DNA from: JAGPUQ01 sp036961295
GTDB taxonomy: Bacteria; Pseudomonadota; Gammaproteobacteria; Pseudomonadales; Porticoccaceae
Assembly: GCA_036961295.1 (NCBI GenBank)
Contig: JBALVX010000002.1
Location: 310,001-374,000 of the forward strand
Direction of reading: 5' to 3'
DNA length: 64,000 bases
In this document: positions 24,875-33,621 of the stretch, piece after piece
How positions within the stretch are numbered: position 1 is the stretch's first letter
Layout of the letters: every line of letters begins with the position of its first letter
Translations under genes and position numbers: made by a program
Notes under the pieces: generated by a model
What the model saw: the letters and a program-made list of their open reading frames with translations, nothing else
Told to the model about the DNA's origin: nothing
The model's database searches: none

Positions 24875-26371
24875 TCAGACTCTCAGTGCGGGAGTATCAA
24901 GCCCGATCTGTTCAAATATAGGATTCAACAAGTGAGTAAAATGTCGGTGGGTATCACCATGCCAATTTGCCATAAATCGTTTCATATCTTTTCGGAAGGC
25001 TCTATAAAATGTTCGTTCGCTGCGATGCACGCACATCGCGTCCAGATCAATCACTGTTAAGTTGTTTTTAGTCACAATAAAATTGGTGCTTTTCATATCC
25101 CCGTGGCTGATTCTCGAAGCAAGCAAACGATGGAATATTGTTAGAATCGCGGCATCCAGCCACTGTGGGATATCGTGGCCAGGGCGCTTCAACAACCATT
25201 GATCGAGCAAGTCTCCCTCCGCCTTTTCGGTGATCAGGTAGGCTTCTTGCCGCAGGCGACCGCTGCGATTCTCCCGCAGCGCCACCGGCTTCGGTGTCGG
25301 CACCCCGATCACCGCGAGCGCATGGGCACTCTGCCACGAAAACCAGGCCCGAGAGGGCCGCCAACAGCGACTCAAGCCATGGCTCCAGCTTTTGATATTG
25401 TACCGTTTTAACACCCAGGTTGCGCCACCACTGCCAGCAACTTCGAACACTGTCGCGGTGTTACCGTTTTTTAACAGGCGACCGCCGCCGAAACTTGCAT
25501 CCGGCTGCTCCAGCAACTTGCGTAGCACTGCGTCATCTCGATCTCTGCGCAGCACTAAAAACCGCTGCCAGGTTTTATCGGCCACAAACTCTGTACACGA
25601 ACGCAGCGATTTTTGCTGATATTTGCGTATTCGCCACAATCTTTTGTTGCGTACTTTTTTTAACAGCGATTTTAACGGTAGTTGCTGTAGCGCTAGCTCT
25701 GACGGTAGCTCTGTCGACACTGCTGACTCGCCATAGGCAGAAATTATTTGCGGGATGTCTTTATCGAACAGGGGCGTAAACTGTGCAAAAAATAGCGCTA
25801 AATTTTTGATCACCGCATCTTGTTTCAGACTTGCGCAGGCGGTCACCGAGCCGCCATCAATAACGTGCAACTGGCCACCGGAAAATAAAAAATTATCCAA
25901 ATGAATATCTTGCTGTACCAGGCCCGCCCGATGCATGCGTCCCAAAACGGTTAGAGTCTGGCGTACCGCATTTTGGTCAACCGCAACCCGGCAGCGCGAT
26001 TCCAGGCTTTCTGCATCGACAAAAAAATCGGTGGCAATTAAAAAGGCCTTGCCCGCAGAGCCATCGCTATCGACAAAACACCAGCGTCGCGCGGGACTCG
26101 GAATACTGTGCTGTTCAAGTAACTCCAGGCCGTGCTTTTCTCGAGCATAATCTTTTTTATTAAAAAATAGCTTAACCAAGACCGTTGCGCCATTCCACCG
26201 AGCCTTAAACACCACTCTCTTACCGGGCAAATGCCGTAGCACTTGCTCGCACACCAGGGGTTCCAGGCCGGAGAGTTGCAGGGAAAATTGCGTCAACTCA
26301 TTTACCGAGGCCAAACGTATCGCGTCTACAGACAGGTTTTCTATCGCCGGGCCTTCACTAGCGTTATTCAC
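24875..26371 (-). CDS. Tandem LPS-core kinase with two protein-kinase-like domains
   Basis: This 498-residue protein has two kinase-like folds in series. The first (about 40-240) shows RVVFKARWNGATVLVKLFF, MHRAGLVQQDIHLDNFLF and LHVIDGGSV. The second (about 285-480) shows GNTATVFEVAGSGGATWVLKRYNIKSW, SRISHGDMKSTNFIV and LTVIDLDAM. Both retain Lys, catalytic Asp and Asn, and metal Asp. Double-kinase proteins of this size occur at the same spot in the Pseudomonas core operon (PA5006 region). It likely phosphorylates core heptose. The GTG start overlaps the waaP TGA as GTGA. Which domain is active is not known. Confidence 0.85.
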   Translation of the reverse strand: MNNASEGPAIENLSVDAIRLASVNELTQFSLQLSGLEPLVCEQVLRHLPGKRVVFKARWNGATVLVKLFFNKKDYAREKHGLELLEQHSIPSPARRWCFVDSDGSAGKAFLIATDFFVDAESLESRCRVAVDQNAVRQTLTVLGRMHRAGLVQQDIHLDNFLFSGGQLHVIDGGSVTACASLKQDAVIKNLALFFAQFTPLFDKDIPQIISAYGESAVSTELPSELALQQLPLKSLLKKVRNKRLWRIRKYQQKSLRSCTEFVADKTWQRFLVLRRDRDDAVLRKLLEQPDASFGGGRLLKNGNTATVFEVAGSGGATWVLKRYNIKSWSHGLSRCWRPSRAWFSWQSAHALAVIGVPTPKPVALRENRSGRLRQEAYLITEKAEGDLLDQWLLKRPGHDIPQWLDAAILTIFHRLLASRISHGDMKSTNFIVTKNNLTVIDLDAMCVHRSERTFYRAFRKDMKRFMANWHGDTHRHFTHLLNPIFEQIGLDTPALRV

Positions 26372-27183
26372 GTGTGGTAACCCTTTTTTACGCCTTTGCG
26401 GTGTAGGGCTTCAGCCTTACTATCCACACGCAACCACTGTTTTATATTTTCCCGGTAAGCTCGCTTGAGACTCGTACCCTGATACGCTGTTATAAAACAC
26501 AGCTCGTCCCGTCGGGTAAAACCCCCTTGCCGCATCGAGTAACACAAGCTGGATAAATCCTTGATCCGCCAGCGCATAGGCAGGCGTTTTCTAATTTGCA
26601 TGCGATGCAGATCAATTAAATAAATGGGGCAATCCGCTGGCGGCACATTGGCATAGGGCTCCGACTCATCTAATAAAAAGTGACACAAATAATAATCGCG
26701 ATGGTTAATCCCGTTGCTGTGCAAGGTGCGCGTAATGCTAGCCAACTTCCGCACCAGTCGTCGCCGCTCTCGGACACCCAGGGTGGCAAGCTGACCATCG
26801 GCACAGTAATCTTCAAGGCTACGTGTCGGCTCCAATGCCTCGGTCACAACAAAAGAGAAGCGTCGCGCCGGATTCCAGTTGCGGCGACCGAAACCCGCCG
26901 CCGTCATGGTGTCCACGCCCAGACCCTGCAAGCGATTAATCGCCAGCCATTCATTGTCTGCACCCAATACCGGTGCACGCCCACGAATTAGATTTTTAAG
27001 AATTTCGCCAAAGCCTATACCCCGATGAATTTTTACAAAATAGCCGCGCCCTTCCATCTCGAAACGCAAAGTGGTGCGGCCGTCCAGCGAGCGGTAAATT
27101 TGCCCCTGCAATTCCTCCACTGCTTCGAAGGGATCGCGATCCGCCCACACCCGGGATAGCACATCGGCCAAATATAATTGCAT
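26368..27183 (-). CDS. waaP: LPS core heptose (I) kinase
   Basis: This 271-residue protein has the WaaP/RfaP pattern: GYFVKIHRGIGFGEILKNLIRGRAPVLGADNEW, INRLQGLGVDTMTAAGFG, GINHRDYYLCHFLLDE with the catalytic Asp, and IYLIDLHRMQIRKRLPMRWRIKDLSSLCYS. It phosphorylates the first core heptose, which in Pseudomonas aeruginosa is essential for growth. The ATG overlaps the waaG stop as TAATG and the 3' end overlaps the next kinase. It belongs to the waaF-waaG-waaP string. Confidence 0.96.
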   Translation of the reverse strand: MQLYLADVLSRVWADRDPFEAVEELQGQIYRSLDGRTTLRFEMEGRGYFVKIHRGIGFGEILKNLIRGRAPVLGADNEWLAINRLQGLGVDTMTAAGFGRRNWNPARRFSFVVTEALEPTRSLEDYCADGQLATLGVRERRRLVRKLASITRTLHSNGINHRDYYLCHFLLDESEPYANVPPADCPIYLIDLHRMQIRKRLPMRWRIKDLSSLCYSMRQGGFTRRDELCFITAYQGTSLKRAYRENIKQWLRVDSKAEALHRKGVKKGYHT

Positions 27184-28340
27184 TAGCCCGCTCTCCGCGC
27201 CGGTATTAAGCGCTCGATCAAATCTGTAGCGCGCTCAGGCAAACTATAAATATCCGCCGTTTTTGCCCAGGCTAAAGCATGCTCTGACAGCGCACTGGTA
27301 TCTGCCGTTATTAGTTCCTGCAATGCTCGATCAAACTTACTCTGCTGATAAGGGCTATCGATGACCCGACCACCCCCTGACTCTTCGATAAAATGCGCAT
27401 ACCCACAATTGGCCGTGGTCAGCACCGGAAGCCCCGCAACTAACGCCTCCAACAGTACCGTGCCGGTATTTTCGCTGTAGGCGGGATGCACCAGTAAATC
27501 GGCGCCTTGCAAAAATCGCGGCACGTCATCCCGGCCGCTAAAAAATTGTACCTGCTCCGCGATACCCAGGTTTTTGGCTTCACGTTGAAATTGTTTAGGG
27601 TCGTCCTGACCAATCACAAATAAGCGTGTATTCGCCAATACCCCTTCGGGCAAGCTTTGCATGGCTAACAATATTCGATCCAAACCCTTGGTTTTAAATC
27701 CAGAGCCAATCAATAAAAGGAGTTGCTGGTTTTCTTGCAAAGCAAACTCCTGTCTGAACTCCCGCCGTACTGACTCACGATTCGGTGGCGCGCAGCGACT
27801 TTTATCAATACCCGGTGGCAGCAGATGAAAGCGCTGCTCCGGGGTACCGTAGTACTGTTGAAACAGTGGCTGTTGTTGCTCTGAAATCATCAGAATTTCC
27901 GTCGCACTCTCATCAGAATCAGCGTCAGTATCAGCACCCGCGCCAAACACGGCTGCTTCATAGCGTGAAAAATGACGGTACCTCGACGTTAATCGATAGG
28001 CCTTGCTGCGCAAGTGTCGCGCTTTGTAGGCATAACAGGGATCAGCCGCGTAATAAATATCCAGCCCCGGCATTTTATTAAAGCCCACCACCATATCGGC
28101 CGGGTTGTTAACTAATTCTGCACTTACTTCGCGATAAAAATGACGGTAACGCGCCGGGCTGGAAAAGCCTTTTGTAGCGATCAAACGAATATCAAAACCT
28201 TCCGGTTTCTCGCCCTGCCAGGATAAAACAAAGACCTGAATACTGTGCCCTCGCGCCTGGCACTCTATGGCAATACGCAAAAAATCACGCTGCAAACCAC
28301 CGTAGGGAAAATATTTATACAAGCAAAACGCTATCTTCAT
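27183..28340 (-). CDS. waaG: LPS core glycosyltransferase WaaG (GT4)
   Basis: This transferase of about 385 residues begins MKIAFCLYKYFPYGGLQRDFLRIAIECQARGH, the WaaG signature. It carries LLLIGSGFKTKGLDRILLAM, VQFFSGRDDVPRFLQGADLLVHPAYSENTGTVLLEALVAGLPVLTTANCGYAH near the donor site. It adds the first hexose to the heptose region. The ATG at 28340 overlaps the waaF stop as ATGA. A longer reading frame upstream lies inside waaF and was discarded. A hexamer repeat (27910-27933) codes for an acidic loop, DTDADSDES. Confidence 0.95.
   Translation of the reverse strand: MKIAFCLYKYFPYGGLQRDFLRIAIECQARGHSIQVFVLSWQGEKPEGFDIRLIATKGFSSPARYRHFYREVSAELVNNPADMVVGFNKMPGLDIYYAADPCYAYKARHLRSKAYRLTSRYRHFSRYEAAVFGAGADTDADSDESATEILMISEQQQPLFQQYYGTPEQRFHLLPPGIDKSRCAPPNRESVRREFRQEFALQENQQLLLLIGSGFKTKGLDRILLAMQSLPEGVLANTRLFVIGQDDPKQFQREAKNLGIAEQVQFFSGRDDVPRFLQGADLLVHPAYSENTGTVLLEALVAGLPVLTTANCGYAHFIEESGGGRVIDSPYQQSKFDRALQELITADTSALSEHALAWAKTADIYSLPERATDLIERLIPARRAG
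27910..27933 (+). repeat. 6-bp tandem repeat in waaG
   Basis: Four hexamers of the form NNNTCA encode the alternating acidic segment DTDADSDE of WaaG. WaaG relatives I recall lack an acidic loop at this point. Confidence 0.55.
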
Positions 28341-29392
28341 GTTTCGGTAGCACTCAACAATCGATCGATGGCAGCCAATGCCATATCGGGTTTTAGATCG
28401 TTGAGACATTTCAAATGTTGCTTGGGACATTCGCGCTGAAAACACGGGCCGCAATCCACCGGGATCGACAGCACCTCGACTTTATCCGCCAGCGGTGGCG
28501 TAAAGTCCGGCGAAGTGGAACCGTAAACCACCACCAAAGGACGCTCCAGGGCTGCCGCAACATGCATCAAACCAGAATCATTACTCACGACTAGTGTCGC
28601 AGCGGACAACAGATCGATCGCTTCGGCAAGCTCGGTACTACCGGCCAAATTAAATGCCATGGCCCGAGCGGATTCTGGCAAAGCCGCAATAATAGTTTCT
28701 GCAACGGGTTGATCTCGTTCCGAACCCTGCAACCAGACTTGCCAACCGCGGGTAATCATCTCACTTGCCACTTCAGCGTAATAGGCTTCCGGCCAACGTT
28801 TGGCGGGGCCAAATTCCGCGCCGGGGCAAAGCGCTAACACCGGGCGTTCTTCATCCAACCCGAGGCGCGTCTTTAATTCAGCAACGCGAGTCACATTGAC
28901 CCGCAACTTTGGATTGGGCAGTGGTTTGGGTAAGGTATGGTTCGGTGGATAAGCCAGCGCTACGAAGCGCTCGACCATTAAAGGGTAGCTGGTTTTATGC
29001 AACAGGCGAATATCATTAAGCAGCCAAAAGCGCATTTCGCCGCGCCAGCCAGTACGCCGTGGAATTCCAGCAAAGGCAGGAATTAACGCTGACTTTAAGG
29101 AGTTGGGCAGCACGATGGCCCAGTCGTAACCCTGCGCGGCAAGCTTGCTGGCCAGATCCCGACGACTGCCTAAATCGAGTGAGCCGTGACCCACGGGCAT
29201 ATCGACGGCGGCATCAACCTCTGGCATACGCTCCAACAGCGGGCGGCTCCAGGCGGGCGCGAGCACCGTAATACGGCAATCCGGGTAGCGCTGCTTAAGC
29301 ACAATAAACAGTACCTGGGCCATCACCATATCGCCAACCCAGGACGGGCCAACGATTAAAATCCTGGTGTGGGTCTCACTACTTGCTGTCAT
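28337..29392 (-). CDS. waaF: ADP-heptose:LPS heptosyltransferase II
   Basis: This 351-residue GT9 enzyme shows ILIVGPSWVGDMVMAQVLFIVLKQRYPDC, LPNSLKSALIPAFAGIPRRTGW, PALCPGAEFGPAKRWP-like PVLALCPGAEFGPAKRWPEAYY, and VVSNDSGLMHVAAALERPLVVVYGSTSPDFTPPL. These identify WaaF rather than WaaC. It adds the second heptose. It leads a tightly packed minus-strand operon (waaF-waaG-waaP-tandem kinase) with three start/stop overlaps. The C-terminal Cys-rich segment CGPCFQRECPKQHLKCL is typical. Confidence 0.97.
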   Translation of the reverse strand: MTASSETHTRILIVGPSWVGDMVMAQVLFIVLKQRYPDCRITVLAPAWSRPLLERMPEVDAAVDMPVGHGSLDLGSRRDLASKLAAQGYDWAIVLPNSLKSALIPAFAGIPRRTGWRGEMRFWLLNDIRLLHKTSYPLMVERFVALAYPPNHTLPKPLPNPKLRVNVTRVAELKTRLGLDEERPVLALCPGAEFGPAKRWPEAYYAEVASEMITRGWQVWLQGSERDQPVAETIIAALPESARAMAFNLAGSTELAEAIDLLSAATLVVSNDSGLMHVAAALERPLVVVYGSTSPDFTPPLADKVEVLSIPVDCGPCFQRECPKQHLKCLNDLKPDMALAAIDRLLSATET

Positions 29393-29465
29393 TTATTTCC
29401 CGAAACACATCCACTCGCAACACGCCTAGTAAGACAAGGTCACAAACCAGAGCCTTACACGGCTA

Positions 29466-30395
29466 TCAACTAGCAATCGGCGCTAGCCAATCGGTATGGT
29501 GATCGAGCCGTCCACGCACCGCATCGAAGTACAAACTTTGCAGGCGCTCGGTAATCGGCCCGCGCGCACCACTACCTATCACTCGGTTATCCATTTCGCG
29601 AATCGGCAACACTTCCGCCGCAGTACCGGTAAAAAAAGCTTCGTCGGCAATATAAACTTCGTCGCGGGTAATGCGTTTTTCACGCACTTCATAGCCACAT
29701 TCGTGGGCAAGTTGAATCACCGTGTCGCGGGTAATGCCGTCCAGGCAAGAGGTTAACTCCGGGGTGTAGATAATGCCGCGATTAACCAGAAAGAAGTTTT
29801 CGCCACTGCCCTCAGAGACATAACCTTCGGGGTCGAGCATTAAAGCTTCGTCATAACCACACTCCAGGGCTTCACGCAGTGCGAGCATGGAATTCATGTA
29901 ATTACCGTTCGCCTTGGCCTTGCACATAGTGATATTGACGTGGTGACGAGTGTAAGACGAGGTGCGGATGCGGATGCCCTGCTCCAGAGCTTCCGGGCTC
30001 ATATAGGAAGGCCATTCCCAGGACGCTGCAATCACATGGGTCTTTAAACCGTCCGCGCGCAAACCCATGCCTTCGGAACCCAGAAAGGCCATCGGGCGGA
30101 TATAACCCTCTTCGAGGTTATTTTCCCGCACCACCTGAATCTGCGCCGCGTTTAAGGTATCGCGATCAAAGGGCAATTCCATACCGATGATTTTGGCGGA
30201 ATTAAACAGGCGGTTGGTGTGATCTTCCAGCCGAAAAATCGCCGTACCATGGTTTTCAGTTTTGTAGGCGCGCACGCCCTCAAATACACCCATACCATAA
30301 TGCAGTGTGTGGGTAAGCACATGCACCTTAGCCTCCCGCCAGGGCACCAACTCACCGTCAAACCAGATAAAACCGTCGCGATCATCAAACGACAT
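29466..30395 (-). CDS. ilvE: Branched-chain amino acid aminotransferase
   Basis: This fold-type IV PLP enzyme has about 309 residues: GFIWFDGELVPWREAKVHVLTHTLHYGMGVFEGVRAY, KAKANGNYMNSMLA (PLP-lysine region), GYVSEGSGENFFLV and SCLDGITRDTVIQLA. It performs the last step of Ile, Leu and Val synthesis. I start at the ATG at 30395, since GAGGAG lies eight bases upstream; a TTG directly before it would add one residue. It stands between waaF and glnE as in Pseudomonas. Confidence 0.97.
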   Translation of the reverse strand: MSFDDRDGFIWFDGELVPWREAKVHVLTHTLHYGMGVFEGVRAYKTENHGTAIFRLEDHTNRLFNSAKIIGMELPFDRDTLNAAQIQVVRENNLEEGYIRPMAFLGSEGMGLRADGLKTHVIAASWEWPSYMSPEALEQGIRIRTSSYTRHHVNITMCKAKANGNYMNSMLALREALECGYDEALMLDPEGYVSEGSGENFFLVNRGIIYTPELTSCLDGITRDTVIQLAHECGYEVREKRITRDEVYIADEAFFTGTAAEVLPIREMDNRVIGSGARGPITERLQSLYFDAVRGRLDHHTDWLAPIAS

Positions 30396-30494
30396 CAAAC
30401 TTACTCCTCGTACTTAAATAATAATATTTCACTCGGCGCTAGACCTTCTCGTCTAAGCGCCCTGACCTAAACCTGACCGTCCTAACATGGCTAC

Positions 30495-33400
30495 CTAAGC
30501 ATCGCCGCCTAACAAGTGCTGCCAAACTGTGGTGACTGCCGCTCGCTCCTGGGTGAACGCCTGCACCGCAACCCGGCCAGACTTGCCCCGTCCCTTTGAT
30601 AGCGAGCCCTGAGGTAACTGTCCCTGGGGTAACTGTAACTGCCGTCGATGTCCCGCTGCGCGATAAGCTTTATAGGCTTCGCACAAATTATCCACATCAT
30701 GGGATGACATCAGCCCCAGTTTTGCGCAATCACCGAGGATGCGTATATTATCGGTCCAGCGCGTCAACTCGGGATGGCTATGGGACAGAGCCAGAACCTC
30801 GAATTGAACCATAAATTCGATGTCCACGATACCTCCGACCCCCTGTTTAAGGTCAAATTCAGCCCCACTCGAGCTATCTTCGCCTTCACTCCCGCCAGAA
30901 TCCAAATAGCTTCGCATCTTCTCGCGCATGGCTATCACGTCGCTTTTCAGTGTCGCCGTATCTCGCGACTGGCTCAGCACCGATGCGCGCAAGGCCTCGA
31001 AACCAGTAACCAGTGTCGAGCTACCGGCGACCGCGCGTGCGCGCACCAGGGCCTGATGCTCCCAGGTCCAGGCGCTCTCGCGCTGATATTTTTCAAACGC
31101 CGCCAGCGAGGCCACCAACAGCCCCGAGTTACCCGAGGGGCGCAGGCGCATGTCGACCTCATAGAGAATGCCGGAAGCCGTTTGCGTACCGAGTATATGG
31201 ATGATGCGCTGCCCGAGCCGCGCAAAAAATGTTTCGTTATCCACCGGGCGCTCGCCATCGGTAGTCAGCGCGCCCTCTGCGTCGTGAACAAACACCAGAT
31301 CTAGGTCAGAGCTGTGACCCAGCTCCAGCCCGCCCAGCTTGCCGTAGCCCACAATCAAAAAACTCGGTTCATTACCCGAGCTTGAGCCGGGCTTACCATG
31401 GCGCAGCTCCATTTGTTCCCGAGCCAGCACCAGCACGTAATCCAAAATCACTTCGGCCAACCAGGTTAGATAATCACTGACTTTCATCAACGGTAGCGCG
31501 CCAATAATTTCGCAGGCGGCAACCCGCAGGGCGTGGGCGCGACGAAAATAACGCAGTGCGTCCATCTGCGCCTCCAAATCATCGGCAGGAATACGCAGTA
31601 TTTGCTGCCGTAATTCATCCGCAATCACTTCGCGCACTGGTGGGGTGTACAAGGTGCGGGGATCGAGTAATTCGTCGAGCAAGGCCGGATAGCGGGTGAG
31701 TTCACTTGCCACCCAGGCACTGGCGGCACAGAGTCGCACCACCTGCTGCCGCGCTGCCGGGTTTTCGATAAGCAACACCAAATAGACACTACGTCGCACC
31801 ACGGCTTCGACAATACCGACGACCCGACGCAGAATTTCATCGGGGCTTGCTGTGTTTTCGCTGCCAAGATTTTTACTATCGAAACCTTCAACATCGAGGC
31901 TTCCACAATCAGCAATCAATAAAGGCATTAAGCTATCGAGGCGGCTGCGAACATCCTGCTGCATGGCCATCACTGCGCGACTGGAGTGCAAGCCCCGCAA
32001 CAGTTTAAACGTCGCTTCATCCTCGCTGTAAGCCAGAGTACGGAGTTCGGTTCTGGCCGCCGCTGAATTTAACTCACTATCATCCACGGCTTCGGTGGAC
32101 AACACTTCTGCTAATTGCCAAACCGAGCTGGCCTGCTCGTTCACTGGCACTGCACCGTCTCCCTCATCCGGCGCCGACGAAGCGACTTCGTCAAAGATAC
32201 TGCGCACCACCTGGCGATGAGCGGCGAGCACGGCGGAAAATTGATCCCAGTGTTCAAAGCCCATCATCGCAGCAACCCGACTGCGGCCCTCATCATCGCC
32301 GGGCAAAGCCTGGGTTTGCTGATCCCGCCAGGCCTGCACCACGTGCTCGGTGTCGCGCAAAAATCGATAAGCTTCCCAGAGGTGTGCGCCGCCGTTCTCT
32401 GACAACAGTTGTTCCGCATCGAGGAGTTGTAGAATTTCTCGCAACCGAGGGTTTTGAAAACGACTGTCGCGACCCCCGCGAATTAACTGGAAGGCCTGGG
32501 CGATAAACTCCACTTCGCGAATCCCGCCCGCGCCAAGCTTCACATCTTCAGCTTTACCTTTGCGCGCCACCTCGCGATTGATCAGTGCTTTCATATCCCG
32601 CAAAGATTCAATGGCGGTAAAGTCGATGTATTTACGATAGGTAAACGAGCGCAGCATGTCTGACAGCCGTTCGGAAGCAGATTGTTGACCAGTAACAATA
32701 CGCGCCTTGATCATCGCGTAACGTTCCCACTCCCGACCCTGGGTTTGGTAGTACTCCTCCAGTGCATCGAAGTTGTAGACCAAAGCGCCACTCTGCCCGT
32801 AGGGTCGCAAACGCATATCAACCCGAAATACAAAACCATCGACGGTAACTTGATCCAGCGCTTTAATGAGTTTTTGCCCAAGCCGAATAAAAAATTCCTG
32901 ATTACTTAAAGGCGCTTTTCTAGACGCTTGCCCCCCTTGCGTCTCACCCTCTTCGGGATAGGCAAAAATCAAATCAATATCGGACGATAGATTTAACTCT
33001 CCCGCACCGAGTTTACCCATGGCGATCACTACCAGAGACTGCGCCGCGCCAATATCCACTCCGATCGGCTCACCCCACTGCTCGCAGGCCATGGGGTGAA
33101 GCACCTCCAGGCTACAACGAATACAGGCATCGGCCAGCGCGGATAAATCGCCGGTGGTTTCCGGCAAGTCGGCTTGACGCGTCAGATCCCGCCAGATAAT
33201 ACGCAGCATTTCGGTATTGCGGTATTTGCGCAGAATTTGCGCTAGCTCGTCTTCACTCGCGATCCAGGCGCCATCGAGCGCCTGCAAGAGAGCCCGCAAC
33301 TCTTGCTCAAAGTCAGCGGCTGTTTTGGATTGGGCAAAATAGTTATTTTCGGCGCAGGCTAAAAATACCTCGGGCATTTTTCGACAGACACCAGCGGCAA

Positions 33401-33620
33401 ATTCGCTCCCCGACCACACCCACTGTAACTGACGCTGGAAGGTTTCGTCATCTTGTAAATTAGAGAACCTGGCTTTCAGCGCTGCTGGAACGACATCGAT
33501 AAATTGTTGCCGATAGCGCGAGTAATTCAGCGCCAGGAGTTCTGGCAGCAGTTCTGGCAGCGGTTTTGGTAAGGGCTGGGAGAAAGGTCGGGATAAAGAT
33601 TTTGTTAATTCGTCAGACAC
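30495..33620 (-). CDS. glnE: Glutamine synthetase adenylyltransferase/deadenylase
   Basis: This bifunctional regulator of glutamine synthetase has 1041 residues and two nucleotidyltransferase domains. The N-terminal domain has GAGELNLSSDIDLIFAYPEEG and the C-terminal one LGGLELGHSSDLDLVFVHD; EVEFIAQAFQLIRG and DIEFMVQFEVLALSHSHPEL mark the follow-on helices. It is about 90 residues longer than the E. coli enzyme. Part of the excess is repeat-coded: LSRPFSQPLPKPLPELLPEL at the N terminus (12-bp units) and LPQGQLPQG near the C terminus (15-bp units). The start is GTG, two bases from the stop of the upstream ATPase gene. Confidence 0.97.
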   Translation of the reverse strand: MSDELTKSLSRPFSQPLPKPLPELLPELLALNYSRYRQQFIDVVPAALKARFSNLQDDETFQRQLQWVWSGSEFAAGVCRKMPEVFLACAENNYFAQSKTAADFEQELRALLQALDGAWIASEDELAQILRKYRNTEMLRIIWRDLTRQADLPETTGDLSALADACIRCSLEVLHPMACEQWGEPIGVDIGAAQSLVVIAMGKLGAGELNLSSDIDLIFAYPEEGETQGGQASRKAPLSNQEFFIRLGQKLIKALDQVTVDGFVFRVDMRLRPYGQSGALVYNFDALEEYYQTQGREWERYAMIKARIVTGQQSASERLSDMLRSFTYRKYIDFTAIESLRDMKALINREVARKGKAEDVKLGAGGIREVEFIAQAFQLIRGGRDSRFQNPRLREILQLLDAEQLLSENGGAHLWEAYRFLRDTEHVVQAWRDQQTQALPGDDEGRSRVAAMMGFEHWDQFSAVLAAHRQVVRSIFDEVASSAPDEGDGAVPVNEQASSVWQLAEVLSTEAVDDSELNSAAARTELRTLAYSEDEATFKLLRGLHSSRAVMAMQQDVRSRLDSLMPLLIADCGSLDVEGFDSKNLGSENTASPDEILRRVVGIVEAVVRRSVYLVLLIENPAARQQVVRLCAASAWVASELTRYPALLDELLDPRTLYTPPVREVIADELRQQILRIPADDLEAQMDALRYFRRAHALRVAACEIIGALPLMKVSDYLTWLAEVILDYVLVLAREQMELRHGKPGSSSGNEPSFLIVGYGKLGGLELGHSSDLDLVFVHDAEGALTTDGERPVDNETFFARLGQRIIHILGTQTASGILYEVDMRLRPSGNSGLLVASLAAFEKYQRESAWTWEHQALVRARAVAGSSTLVTGFEALRASVLSQSRDTATLKSDVIAMREKMRSYLDSGGSEGEDSSSGAEFDLKQGVGGIVDIEFMVQFEVLALSHSHPELTRWTDNIRILGDCAKLGLMSSHDVDNLCEAYKAYRAAGHRRQLQLPQGQLPQGSLSKGRGKSGRVAVQAFTQERAAVTTVWQHLLGGDA
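30607..30636 (+). repeat. In-frame 15-bp duplication near the glnE 3' end
   Basis: CCCTGAGGTAACTGT and CCCTGGGGTAACTGT are adjacent and differ at one base, giving QLPQG twice in GlnE. Confidence 0.85.
33538..33597 (+). repeat. In-frame 12-bp tandem repeat at the glnE N terminus, 5 units
   Basis: Units begin at 33538, 33550, 33562, 33574 and 33586. The first two are identical and the others progressively diverged toward the gene start. They encode LPEL, LPEL, LPKP, FSQP and LSRP. The gradient of divergence suggests growth by slippage at one end. Confidence 0.88.
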
Positions 33621-33621
33621 A

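Noticed and set aside
28340..28454. Longer start for waaG inside waaF.
   Set aside because: The ATGA overlap and the family start MKIAFCLYKYFP place the start at 28340.
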